From the NCBI GenBank assembly GCA_964019135.1, contig OZ025256.1, positions 14,701,911-14,765,910 of the forward strand: DNA of 64,000 nucleotides, written 5' to 3'. This document shows, in pieces, positions 35,032 to 46,140 of the stretch. The first letter of the stretch is position 1. The number at the start of each line of letters is the position of its first letter. Source of the stretch: Arenicola marina (lineage: Eukaryota; Annelida; Polychaeta; Arenicolidae). Below the pieces are notes generated by a model that searched no databases, was not told the origin of the DNA, and was given only the letters and a program-made list of their open reading frames with translations. A program made the position numbers and the translations under genes.

Positions 35032-38000
35032 CTGTGGGACACAGGGGGACAGAAATGTTATACTAACAATGCAGGATCAAGTGGTAGAGAAACCTTAATG
35101 TAATCTACCTGTGTACACATAATTATGTTGACACCTTTTAAGGAAATCAAAGATGAAAATGACCACGCCGAGAGCTGACAATATATTTCAAAGTGCAATC
35201 ATTACGTCACCATGTAATGTGCCTTGGCCGCCCGTATCAAAGCAGCCAGTCATTGGTGATCATAACGTCACCGAGCCAGCATGGCCACTGAGTCCCCGAT
35301 AACAAGCTGTTAGAGGCAGCCTCAATAATGGCAGCGGATTCAGATCCATCAATCTGAAGCTCAGTGCGCTACCTACTGAGCCAGAGAGCCGTGAGTGATC
35401 TGTGATTGGCGGATTCGGTTGTGTCTTCGGGAAGGCTGTATCGGCCACCGTTGAGAACACATGCATTAGCTGCGACTGTCCTATTACACAAGGCGGATGG
35501 GGCAATCGTTTGCTCGTTGAACATAAATAAAGTAGCGATTATTGTCATTCATCATCATTATTGGGTTTTTATGACGCCAAATCCGTGAGACCGTTCAAAG
35601 ACGCTGTACGTAGTTGCTCGTGTCCACAAACTGACTGACCTATAACCGCTCTTCCATCAGGGCCCAGCGCTTTGGGCCACCCTCATGCACACATAGTGAC
35701 GCTATGCTAGTGACTGACCTGTGGTAGAAGGCGTATGGGTTAGTCAGTCGCTCGTGTCCACAAACTGACTGACCTATAACCGCTCTTCCATCAGGGTCCA
35801 GCGCTTTGGGCCACCCTCATGCACACATAGTGACGCTATGCTGGTGACTGACCTGTGGTAGAAGGCGGATGGGTTAGTCAGTCGCTCGTGTCCACAAACT
35901 GACTGACCTATAACCGCTCTTCCATCAGGGCCCAGCGCTTTGGGCCACCCTCATGCACACATAGTGACGCTATGCTAGTGACTGACCTGTGGTAGAAGGC
36001 GGATGGGTTAGTCAGTCGCTCGTGTCCACAAACTGACTGACCTATAACCGCTCTTCCATCAGGGCCCAGCGCTTTGGGCCACCCTCATGCACACATAGTG
36101 ACGCTATGCTAGTGACTGACCTGTGGTAGAAGGCGGATGGGTTAGTCAGTCGCTCGTGTCCACAAACTGACTGACCTATAACCGCTCTTCCATCAGGGCC
36201 CAGCGCTTTGGGCCACCCTCATGCACACATAGTGACGCTATGCTGGTGACTGACCTGTGGTAGAAGGCGGATGGGTTAGTCAGTCGCTCGTGTCCACAAA
36301 CTGACTGACCTATAACCGCTCTTCCATCAGGGCCCAGCGCTTTGGGCCACCCTCATGCACACATAGTGACGCTATGCTAGTGACTGACCTGTGGTAGAAG
36401 GCGGATGGGTTAGTGAGTCGCTTGTGTCCACAAACTGACTGACCTATAACCGCTCTTCCATCAGGGCCCAGCGCTTTGGGCCACCCTCATGCACACATAT
36501 TGACGCTATGCTAGTGACTGACCTGTGGTAGAAGGCGGATGGGTTAGTCAGTCGCTCGTGTCCACAAACTGACTGACCTATAACCGCTCTTCCATCAGGG
36601 CCCAGCGCTTTGGGCCACCCTCATGCACACATAGTGACGCTATGCTAGTGACTGACCTGTGGTAGAAGGCGGATGGGTTAGTCAGTCGCTCGTGTCCACA
36701 AACTGACTGACCTATAACCGCTCTTCCATCAGGGCCCAGCGCTTTGGGCCACCCTCATGCACACATAGTGACGCTATGCTGGTGACTGACCTGTGGTAGA
36801 AGGCGGATGGGTTAGTGAGTCGCTTGTGTCCACAAGCTGACTGACCTATAACCGCTCTTCCATCAGGGCCCAGCGCTTTGGGCCACCCTCATGCACACAT
36901 AGTGACGCTATGCTAGTGACTGACCTGTGGTAGAAGGCGGATGGGTTAGTCAGTCGCTCGTGTCCACAAACTGACTGACCTATAACCGCTCTTCCATCAG
37001 GGCCCAGCGCTTTGGGCCACCCTCATGCACACATAGTGACGCTATGCTAGTGACTGACCTGTGGTAGAAGGCGGATGGGTTAGTCAGTCGCTCGTGTCCA
37101 CAAACTGACTGACCTATAACCGCTCTTCCATCAGGGCCCAGCGCTTTGGGCCACCCTCATGCACACATAGTGACGCTATGCTAGTGACTGACCTGTGGTA
37201 GAAGGCGGATGGGTTAGTCAGTCGCTCGTGTCCACAAACTGACTGACCTATAACCGCTCTTCCACCAGGACCCAGCGCTTTGGGCCACCCTCATGCACAC
37301 ATAGTGACGCTATGCTGGTGACTGACCTGTGGTAGAAGGCGGATGGGTTAGTCAGTCGCTCGTGTCCACAAACTGACTGACCTATAACCGCTCTTCCATC
37401 AGGGCCCAGCGCTTTGGGCCACCCTCATGCACACATAGTGACGCTATGCTGGTGACTGACCTGTGGTAGAAGGCGGATGGGTTAGTCAGTCGCTCGTGTC
37501 CACAAACTGACTGACCTATAACCGCTCTTCCATCAGGGCCCAGCGCTTTGGGCCACCCTCATGCACACATAGTGACGCTATGCTGGTGACTGACCTGTGG
37601 TAGAAGGCGGATGGGTTAGTCAGTCGCTCGTGTCCACAAACTGACTGACCTATAACCGCTCTTCCATCAGGGCCCAGCGCTTTGGGCGACCCTCATGCAC
37701 ACATAGTGACGCTATGCTAGTGACTGACCTGTGGTAGAAGGCGTATGGGTTAGTCAGTTGCTCGTGTCCACAAACTGACTGACCTATAACCGCTCTTCCA
37801 TCAGGGCCCAGCGCTTTGGGCCACCCTCATGCACACATAGTGACGCTATGCTGGTGACTGACCTGTGGTAGAAGGCGGATGGGTTAGTCAGTCGCTCGTG
37901 TCCACAAACTGACTGACCTATAACCGCTCTTCCATCAGGGCCCAGCGCTTTGGGCCACCCTCATGCACATATAGTGACGCTATGCTAGTGGCTGACCTGT

Positions 38001-41000
38001 GGTAGAAGGCGGATGGGTTAGTCAGTCGCTCGTGTCCACAAACTGACTGACCTATAACCGCTCTTCCATCAGGGCCCAGCGCTTTGGGCCACCCTCATGC
38101 ACACATAGTGACGCTATGCTAGTGGCTGACCTGTGGTAGAAGGCGGATGGGTTAGTCAGTTGCTCGTGTCCACAAACTGACTGACCTATAACCGCTCTTC
38201 CATCAGGGCCCAGCGCTTTGGGCCACCCTCATGCACACATAGTGACGCTATGCTGGTGACTGACCTGTGGTAGAAGGCGGATGGGTTAGTCAGTCGCTCG
38301 TGTCCACAAACTGACTGACCTATAACCGCTCTTCCATCAGGGCCCAGCGCTTTGGGCCACCCTCATGCACACATAGTGACGCTATGCTAGTGACTGACCT
38401 GTGGTAGAAGGCGGATGGGTTAGTCAGTTGCTCGTGTCCACAAACTGACTGACCTATAACCGCTCTTCCATCAGGGCCCAGCGCTTTGGGCCACCCTCAT
38501 GCACACATAGTGACGCTATGCTGGTGACTGACCTGTGGTAGAAGGCGGATGGGTCAGTCAGTTGCTCGTGTCCACAAACTGACTGACCTATAACCGCTCT
38601 TCCATCAGGGCCCAGCGCTTTGGGCCACCCTCATGCACACATAGTGACGCTATGCTAGTGACTGACCTGTGGTAGAAGGCGTATGGGTTAGTCAGTCGCT
38701 TGTGTCCACAAATTGACTGACCAATAACCGCTCTTCCATCAGGGCCCAGCGCTTTGGGCCACCCTCATGCACACATAGTGACGCTATGCTAATGACTGAC
38801 CTGTGGTAGAAGGCGGATGGGTTAGTCAGTCGCTCGTGTCCACAAACTGACTGACCTATAACCGCTCTTCCATCAGGGCCCAGCGCTTTGGGCGACCCTC
38901 ATGCACACATAGTGACGCTATGCTAGTGACTGACCTGTGGTAGAAGGCGTATGGGTTAGTCAGTTGCTCGTGTCCACAAACTGACTGACCTATAACCGCT
39001 CTTCCATCAGGGCCCAGCGCTTTGGGCCACCCTCATGCACACATAGTGACGCTATGCTGGTGACTGACCTGTGGTAGAAGGCGGATGGGTCAGTCAGTTG
39101 CTCGTGTCCACAAACTGACTGACCTATAACCGCTCTTCCATCAGGGCCCAGCGCTTTGGGCCACCCTCATGCACACATAGTGACGCTATGCTAGTGACTG
39201 ACCTGTGGTAGAAGGCGTATGGGTTAGTCAGTCGCTTGTGTCCACAAACGGACTGACCTATAACCGCTCTTCCATCAGGGCCCAGCGCTTTGGGCCACCC
39301 TCATGCACACATAGTGACGCTATGCTGGTGACTGACCTGTGGTAGAAGGCGGATGAGGTGAGCACCATGGAGTAGTCGTTGGTCCACCGGGAGGAGTAGA
39401 GCCAGCGCCCGGCGCCGTCGTCCCAGTAGTGACTCCGGGCCTCGTACCCGATCAGCCGCTCCGGGAAGTTGCACCACACGTGGAAGGCAAAGTCCACCTG
39501 CGACGGGACACACAAAGAAATGGGTCAGGTCAACGGTCAAAGGTCAAAAGGCGGAAGCTGAAGTCCTCCTGCAACAAGGCATATATAAACAAATTGGTCA
39601 GGTCAAAGGTCAAACGTGGAAGGTAAAGTCCTCCTGTAACAGATCCAGGGTCAGGTCCAAGGTCAAACACAAAGTGGGTCAGTGGTGGACATAGAACTGA
39701 GCGCCCAGCCACAGAGGGGTCAAGATCACATATGGAAGAAAACATTTACCAACAGTGGGGCACACACATCGGTCAGGCCGAAGGTCATACGCCAATGGCT
39801 AAAGGTAATTGGCCATTCAGATATATGTAAGCTATTAAGGTCATACGTTTAAGTCAATATTGGTTATAATAATATCGCTGAATAAAATCTGTCTGTCTAA
39901 TGCTTGTTTAACATATGACCAGATAGACTTTGCGCCGGGACATTCATACAGAAGATGCTCGAAGTCGTGCTCTTCGTTACATTCTTCGCACTGTGCGTCT
40001 TGAGATAGTTTCCATTTATACAGTTTGGGTTTACAAGCCAATGTATGGTGCAGAGTTTTGTAGTTAAACTCGGCTATTTTCTTGTCGAACTTTGTTCTAT
40101 CTTTTTGACTTGTAATTACATGTATATATCTACATTTTCATGTCAAATAAAACATTTAATTAAACATAATACGTTTAAGTCAAAGCCCACCTGCAACCGA
40201 ACACACAAGTCAAGTCAACGGTCTAACATGAAGGACCAAGTCCACCGGTAACTTGACACACCGTCAGTGAGGTCATATAATGGAGGTCAAGGTCGTAGGT
40301 TACAACACGAACACGACACGCAACCCACAGTCACTGGACTTGTGTTACAAAAATTGTAACAGATCTACAGCTACTAAATCATGGCATTGATTAAAGTTAC
40401 TATTACAACAAAAAGTAAACATTCATTGTGATCCAAATCTGGCGGAGAAAAAACGTGTGTACAGTGACGTTGATGTGCTGGTGACGTAACACGCAAGAAG
40501 TAATCTCCGCCAGGGCGAGCGCCAACGACTAACGTTCGTTATTGGCCAGGATTCGCGACTGGCAGCGCCTCCTTAAGGCAGAGTGTTATACAGTGTTTAC
40601 AGCTGTTCCAACAGCCGCGGCGCCTCACGTGATCTGACGGAACACCCCCGCCGCAAAATTTGTTGAAATAGTAACTTTAATTATAATAGATAAGCCATGT
40701 AATATGATGGGAGGTGCTGGGGAGCGGGGTGGGTGTAGGATGGAAGGGGGCGGCTGAGGGGGGGGGGGACCTTGGCAGTGGACCTGCGGTCAGATCGAGA
40801 ACTTAATCCACACTGGTTCCGGGAACGGCACACCGCGACCCCCCACAATCACAGACCGGATGCGACCCTGACACGGCGACTTGGATGGATCCAGAAGGCT
40901 CCCCGGAGCCTGATACTGACCTCGTCCGTGAGCAGCACTTGATCCTGGTCGACGCTGAGCACTGCGTCCGTCCTGATCTCTGGATACGGGAGGAAGCGGG

Positions 41001-44000
41001 CGTCGATCGACTGCAAGGAGACACCACAAGAATGGGTTATTGGTTGGTTGGTTGGTTATTCAGGAAGTTTTAACCACTTTTGGTCATATCGCGTCCATGG
41101 GAGAAGGAAAGGAGAGTGGAGCCATATTTCCGCGGGGTAACCCCTTACTCTTTGCGAAGAAGGACATGGGATCTTTATCTTGCGACCACACAGACATGGC
41201 CACAACAGGGCTCGAACCACTGATCCACGTGCCGTTATAGGCTCTCAGGTGGCCAGAGCACTCAATGCGAGCGCTCTAAGCCACTGAGCTATCGGGGGCG
41301 GCCCCGAATGGGCTCTTGGATCATACCGCAGCCAACAGTGTCAGTCGCCAACATCCGGTCACTGTCGGCCAGCATTGCCCGCCTGTTATATAACATCCGA
41401 TCACCGCCGCGCAGCATTGCTTGCCTGTTATACAACATCCGGTCAAGGTCGCGCTGCATTGCCTGCCTGTTATATAACATTCGTTTTTATTTCGTGGCTT
41501 TTACGGAATATCACGTCCCGATTGATCAACTAATTGAAAACGGGGGCGCGTTTCCATGGCCATCTAGCGAACGGAGAACAGCGCATGCGCAAAGCGCTAA
41601 TACGCAGGCGCAGTACAGCTCGGACAATATCTCATGGCGGACGCGTTTCCATACGGTACCAGACCGACAGATAAAGCCTCTCATCTTACTGCGGGGACAA
41701 TGTGACTCTTCACACAAAATAGAGAATTTACGGTAGATAGAGTTCAAGAGGTAGATTCCAGTTAATTCCACACCCAAGTAGCACTGGAATCACGCAAACG
41801 CCCGTTACACAACTTGACGGCGACAGAATCCAAGCCCCCCTTCCCGTCCCACCTCCAGAAACCTCGAATTCAGGAGCCACGTGGCATGGACTTGACTATT
41901 AGATAACGGACGGCAAAACGAAAGTTGGCGATGCACAAAAAAACGTTCCTGCGTGTACAGTATTGTACTTTGCTCCTCAATAGTAAAAACTATACTGTAA
42001 GGCTGGAGAGCAAAGTTTCCTAGTTTAGTTAGTTCAGTTAAACGATCCTTTCGCATCACTATTGTTTGCCACCACTTCAAAATGAACGGGTTACACACTA
42101 CCATCCTATGAAAGTACCTACCCTCCCCCCACCCCACCGCACATACAATCGCTTTTGTGTGCAAGAAAGCTATAATGGGGTTGGGTGAAACTTGCCCTAG
42201 GTGCAGCATTCACGCGAATCCATGACCTGTTGGTTAATCTGAGCTAGGTGTGTGGGGCAGGGGATGAGGAGGGTCCCTACAATACTTGGGGCCTGGACAA
42301 CCCTGACCGCTACGCACCCACGACCTACATTAGATATTATATTTAGGGTAGCGCGAGTGGAGTGTGTGAGCAAGAGGAACACTAATCATAAAAAGAAATC
42401 ATAAACAGGACCGTTCAGCTCACGGTAAATCCCCCCCCCCCACCATTCTGGCGGGCAGCCCTTCCAGCATCCCTGCGGCGGTACTCACACACACACGGCG
42501 CTGCACTCACTCACACCGTCTACGCCACCCTCCTGGATCCCCCCCCCCCCACCACCTGCCCCCTATCCCCCCCACCAGGGTGTCTGGAGCCGCCACAAAA
42601 CTGACCGCCACGTGACAGGCAGACGGCGCGTCCAGCACGTGCGACGTGACACGTCAGCAGAGTGACGGGACGCGGGTGTTGAGGGGTTGGGGGGGGGGGG
42701 GGGTGGAATCACAGCCTCAGTCAGACCTATCAAGTCTTTCGTCAACGTTCTTTCACTGCCTCCCTCCTCTTCCTCCTCCCTCGATCCTTTTAGCGGCTCC
42801 AACGTTTTAGGACCCTAACAAAGAGGCCAAGCCAGTTACGGAAGTCAATCTTTCTACACCCCCCTTCCACCCTCAAACGTCTCCACCCCTCATCCTCCAT
42901 CCCAATCCCCCACCCTCTCGTCCCAGTTCCCCATAACAACCGCCAGGCCCCTCTCCGGGACAGAGGTGATGGGGGGTGGGGATTGGGTGTTGCCGGTCCA
43001 CATCAGTTGAAAAACTCCTCCCCCCCCCATCCCCCTCCTCTTCAACCTCCCCCTCTCTCGTCTCAAGCGGCAATACGGATCGGCTAGCGTCCCACATATT
43101 TATCACACACATATATACCCTCCACCCCCCGCGCCCCGCACCCCCTCGCGCGTTTTCCCTAATTACATCGGTAACCATTGCAAGCGTTGCGCAATCCAAA
43201 CACACACACACACACTAAAAAAACAGGGAGAGAGAGCAAAAGTTGAACTCGCCGCAGTTTGTGTTACACACCAGCAATCAACAGAGCTGAGCGCGTTCTG
43301 GCCGTGACTGGCCGTCCCCGCAGGGTGCGTCTCACCACCTCTCACCTGCCCGGGGAAGGCTGCTCGAGTTACTAACCGACGGCCCGCAGCCAGCGCTAAC
43401 GGGCTACCACCACTGGCCCGTTAACCTGCTAACGGGGACAGCAGTAAAAGTCATGGGAAATTGCCGACGAATTTTTTGGGGGATTTTCGGTTGGCGTCCG
43501 ACCTCGCACCTGTTCACTAGATGGCGCCACTCTAATTGAAGGCGGCGTTTACGATGCAGAGGCGGCGTGTTTGTAGCGTTGTTCTGGGTGCGGATTTACA
43601 GGAACAGCGAATTCCCGGGGAGGAATGCATGGGGGTGGGGGGGGGGGGGGTCACAGACTGGTACCCGGCACATTTGGATGTTGATATGTATCAGAATTGT
43701 ACATACCTCAGAGACGGTATATCACAGTAAAGTACCTAGTTCTATCTTAACTTGTATGTAGACATTGTAAGAATGCGGTTTATTGCAGTGCTAGCCCTGT
43801 GCGTATCGTGGGGATAACGTATAACGCAACGGACGTATAACGGATGGGGCGTATAACGGACGGGGTGTATAACGGAGTCGGCCGTATAACGCAACGGGGT
43901 GTATAACGGACGGGGCGTAGAACGGACGGGGGTCGGCCTTATAACGGAGTCGGCCGTATAACGGGGTGTCTCGATCGTATACTGGAGGGCGTCGTATAAC

Positions 44001-46140
44001 GAAGGGGTGGTATAACGAATTGTTCGTATAACGGAAGGGATCGTTTAACGGAGTGTGTCGTATAATACAGGGGCAGTATAACGGAAGGGTCGTACGAATG
44101 ACCTGTCATGATTTTGCACGGTATTTCGTCAGTAAAATGTACATATTATAACGAGTATATTATATATACTGCATTCATTGCATCCTAGAATTAGCATGCA
44201 CATTTCGCACATGTGGTACCTTCCACATCACAGAGACGGCACCGTACATGTGGAATAAACACGCTGCAGATGAAGTAAGTTACGGCTAGACAGTACACAC
44301 TAGCACAGTTAGAGCACAGCCACGAGGCGGCTGACTCCAGGTTGGTTGTATATTCAGGACGCTTTAACCAGTTTTAGTGGCTCTAGGTCTTACCGTGATG
44401 TGTTTGTTCACGATGGGGAGTGTACTCGGCACGGGCCACCGGATGTCAGTGGGTATCGGGGAGTCGGTGTGCCACAGCAACAAGACCTGAAAGGACACAG
44501 CCAGGTAAGTACGTTAAGGGTAAGTACGTAAGGGTAAGGACGTAAGGGTAAGTACGCATGGGGCGGGGTTCTGGACCATCTTTGTACACACATAGGCCCC
44601 AATAAAGTGGGCCAAGGGAATATCATTTAGGATAACGACACGGCGGTTCTCGGCACATGTCGGTGGGAGATTCGAACCCGCGACCCGTAAATCTGCATGC
44701 AGTCGAGCACGTTACCTCTCGACTCTTTAACTGATTAACACATGACATAAACATTAAAATAATTACATTTTATTAATTGCATTCCGTCACGAGGGTATGG
44801 TCCATATTGCAATATCATTAAAGTAAATTTACCCGTTATTTCACTGAATATTAAAATGTGGAGCCGGTATCACTGCCACGTTACGACAGCCCACGAACTG
44901 TACTTGCATCAAATGCTTGGCGGGAGTAATACGTAAGCTATGCTGAATCAAAAAACCGCTCACCCAAGTCTATAAGAAGCATTGTATGACTCACACATGT
45001 AATCCCTCCTTGGGCTGGCGTATCACTCACCTAATACATTTGTATATATATATTACATGTGCGATACACCAGGACCGTCGTCATGGTGTGGCTGAGTTCC
45101 CGAACGGGGCTCAGTCGGCTATAGTTACCATGTAAACGAAGGGCGATTTTAGCCGACATAGCCCCGAAGCTGCCTATAACTATGCACGAAACCCCCCCCC
45201 CCCTCCCCACTCCCTCCCCATCCCTGACAGTCGCACCCACCTTATCGAGAGCCTTGGACTTGGTCAGGCTCTTCATCAGCCGGTACAGCGGCGAGGACAA
45301 CATGACATTGGGATTCGTGACGTAGACCACGGCCGTGAAGCGGGTTCCGGGCTCCGTCCCCAGGTGGCGGTAGAAGTAGGGGAAGTCCAGCAGGCTGTCC
45401 GAGAACTCGGGTCGGACAGCCAGCGCCCCCGGCGGCGTGTTCCACACGAAGGCAGTCCGCACGAGGTGTTTGTCAACCCGGTCCTTCATGATCTGTGGGA
45501 GTGGGGGTTAGGGGGGGGGGAGTAGGTAAAGGGTCATCATCACTGTAATGGTGGTAGGTTGGTAAGCAGCTAGATTTAATCAGCATTATTATTACTGGAT
45601 AAGGCTCAGGGTACAGGCAGGCAGGAAGGCTCAGGGTGTACACGACTTGGTGTTACTCACCTCTAGTGTGGTGTGGACCATCTTACCCACCTCTAGTGTG
45701 GTGTGGACCATCTTACTCACCTCTAGTGGGGTGTGGACCATCTTACTCCCCTGTAGTGTGGTGTGGACCATCTTACCCACCTCTAGTGTGGTGTGGACCA
45801 TCTTACTCACCTCTAGTGGGGTGTGGACCATCTTACTCCCCTGTAGTGTGGTGTGGACCATCTTACTCACCTCTAGTGGGGTGTGGACCATCTTACTCAC
45901 CTCTAGTGGGGTGTGGACCATCTTACTCACCTCTAGTGTGGTGTGGACCATCTTATCCACCGCTAGCGTGGTGTGGACGATCTTACCCATTGCTAGTGTG
46001 GTGTGGACCATCTTACTCACCTCTAGTGTGGTGTGGACCATCTTCTCGATGGAGGAGAAGTAGGTCTCCCACAGGAACTGAGTCTGCTGCCTCAGTGCCA
46101 GGATGTCGGCGTGGCTCAGCGAGCGAACCACGGACGGGAT
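34638..46140 (-). CDS. EXT1: EXT1 exostosin glycosyltransferase, 3' part (six exons, span)
   Basis: Partial gene on the minus strand. In transcript order the exons are 46140-46021, 45492-45241, 44486-44394, 41010-40921, 39497-39337 and 35031-34638. The phases agree and give 369 residues plus a stop. It covers the end of the GT47 region and the whole GT64 domain of a type II Golgi protein. EXT1 works with EXT2 to polymerise heparan sulfate by alternating GlcA and GlcNAc transfer. Visible signatures: [16 protein letters not shown], the DxD metal motif in [40 protein letters not shown] and the terminal [12 protein letters not shown]. The C-terminal pattern fits EXT1 rather than EXT2 or EXTL proteins. 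Exon lengths 120, 93, 90 and 161 bp are close or equal to human exons 4, 7, 8 and 9 as I remember them. Exons 1-3 are not found in the window. Confidence 0.92.
35252..35395 (-). mobile_element. tRNA-like SINE fragment in the last EXT1 intron
   Basis: On the minus strand, CTCTGGCTCAGTAGGTAGCG is an A-box head; the B box is weak. Only a fragment. Confidence 0.4.
35617..39340 (-). repeat. 134-bp x 28 array across the 5' splice site of EXT1 exon 9
   Basis: 28 highly uniform copies at an exact 134-bp period. On the minus strand each unit contains CATCCGCCTTCTACCACAG (the last 19 nt of the exon) followed by the donor GTCAGTCACC. The first copy is the real exon end at 39337. The array fills nearly all of the intron. 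Confidence 0.96.
39337..39497 (-). CDS. EXT1: EXT1 exon 9 equivalent
   Basis: 161 bp, phase 0 to phase 2; acceptor CCGTCGCAG, donor CACAG|GTCAGT. It encodes [20 protein letters not shown] and [20 protein letters not shown], ending SSAFYH. The length matches the human exon. The last 19 nt plus the donor recur in each of 28 copies of a 134-bp array downstream. Confidence 0.93.
39841..40183 (-). mobile_element. Non-LTR retrotransposon fragment, C-terminal Cys/His region, with 15-bp target duplication
   Basis: On the minus strand an open frame of about 95 codons includes [20 protein letters not shown] and [20 protein letters not shown]. This is the zinc-knuckle-like end of LINE reverse transcriptase ORFs. 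It is flanked by the direct repeat ATACGTTTAAGTCAA (39843-39857 and 40169-40183). It is 5'-truncated and inactive. Confidence 0.75.
40921..41010 (-). CDS. EXT1: EXT1 exon 8 equivalent with DxD motif
   Basis: 90 bp, phase 0; acceptor CTCCTTGCAG, donor GAG|GTCAGT. It encodes [20 protein letters not shown]. The Asp-Gln-Asp sits where GT64 enzymes have the DxD that holds Mn2+ and the UDP-sugar, so the metal site looks intact. Confidence 0.92.
41036..41297 (-). mobile_element. SINE family B, near full length
   Basis: The reverse complement of the copy at 9600: tail GGTTGGTTGGTTATTCAGGA, body TACTCTTTGCGAAGAAGG, B box GGGCTCGAACCACTG, head TAAGCCACTGAGCTATCG. It lies 25 bp upstream of the EXT1 exon 8 acceptor. 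Confidence 0.82.
41341..41483. repeat. 42-bp tandem triplication
   Basis: Three diverged copies with the core GCATTGCCCGCCTGTTATAT and AACATCCGGTCA. Confidence 0.85.
41500..43800. other. EXT1 intron, C/G-run-rich unique sequence
   Basis: Intron between the exon 7 and exon 8 equivalents. It has many poly-C and poly-G runs (42430, 42540, 42690, 43020, 43640). No exon or element can be supported. Confidence 0.5.
43808..44095. repeat. ~17-bp irregular minisatellite
   Basis: Variants of CGTATAACGGACGGGGT; 16 or more copies with length variation. Confidence 0.85.
44341..44385 (-). mobile_element. SINE family B tail fragment
   Basis: GGTTGGTTGTATATTCAGGA and GCTTTAACCAGTTTTAG match the 3' tail of family B. 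It abuts the EXT1 exon 7 donor by 10 bp. Confidence 0.5.
44394..44486 (-). CDS. EXT1: EXT1 exon 7 equivalent
   Basis: 93 bp, phase 0; acceptor TCCTTTCAG, donor ACG|GTAAGA. It encodes [20 protein letters not shown] and ends VNKHIT. It corresponds to the 'vLWn.d.plP...RWP' segment at the start of GT64 and is one codon shorter than the human exon. Confidence 0.9.
44643..44733 (-). mobile_element. tRNA-derived SINE head, third type
   Basis: On the minus strand an A-box-like GAGAGGTAACGTGCTCGAC and B box GGGTTCGAATCTCCC lie at tRNA-like spacing. There is no acceptor-stem pairing good enough to call a functional tRNA. Confidence 0.5.
45241..45492 (-). CDS. EXT1: EXT1 exon 5+6 equivalent (fused)
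   Basis: 252 bp; acceptor CCCACAG, donor AAG|GTGGGT, phase 0 at both ends. It encodes [20 protein letters not shown] through [21 protein letters not shown] to [10 protein letters not shown]. The length equals the sum of human exons 5 and 6 (133+119 by memory), so the human intron between them is absent here. Confidence 0.92.
45661..46050 (-). repeat. 30-bp x 13 array across the 5' splice site of EXT1 exon 4
   Basis: Each 30-bp unit is the last 24 nt of the exon (coding KMVHTTLE) plus the first 6 nt of the intron (GTGAGT). There are twelve copies beyond the real junction. The frame [10 protein letters not shown] is open across all copies. Some copies have lost the GT (CAGGGGAGT, GCAATGGGT), others keep GTGAGT or GTGGGT. 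Confidence 0.95.
46021..46140 (-). CDS. EXT1: EXT1 exon 4 equivalent
   Basis: 120 bp, phase 0 at both ends; acceptor GGGTTTTAG, donor GAG|GTGAGT. It encodes [20 protein letters not shown] and then [20 protein letters not shown]. Both edges of this exon are duplicated into the flanking introns: a 30-bp array at the donor side and a ~110-130-bp degenerate array at the acceptor side. Confidence 0.92.

Noticed and set aside
44500-44560. Telomere-like GGGTAA repeats
   Set aside because: The unit is a 14-bp GTAAGTACGTAAGG-type repeat with only four copies; GGGTAA is not contiguous as in telomeres.
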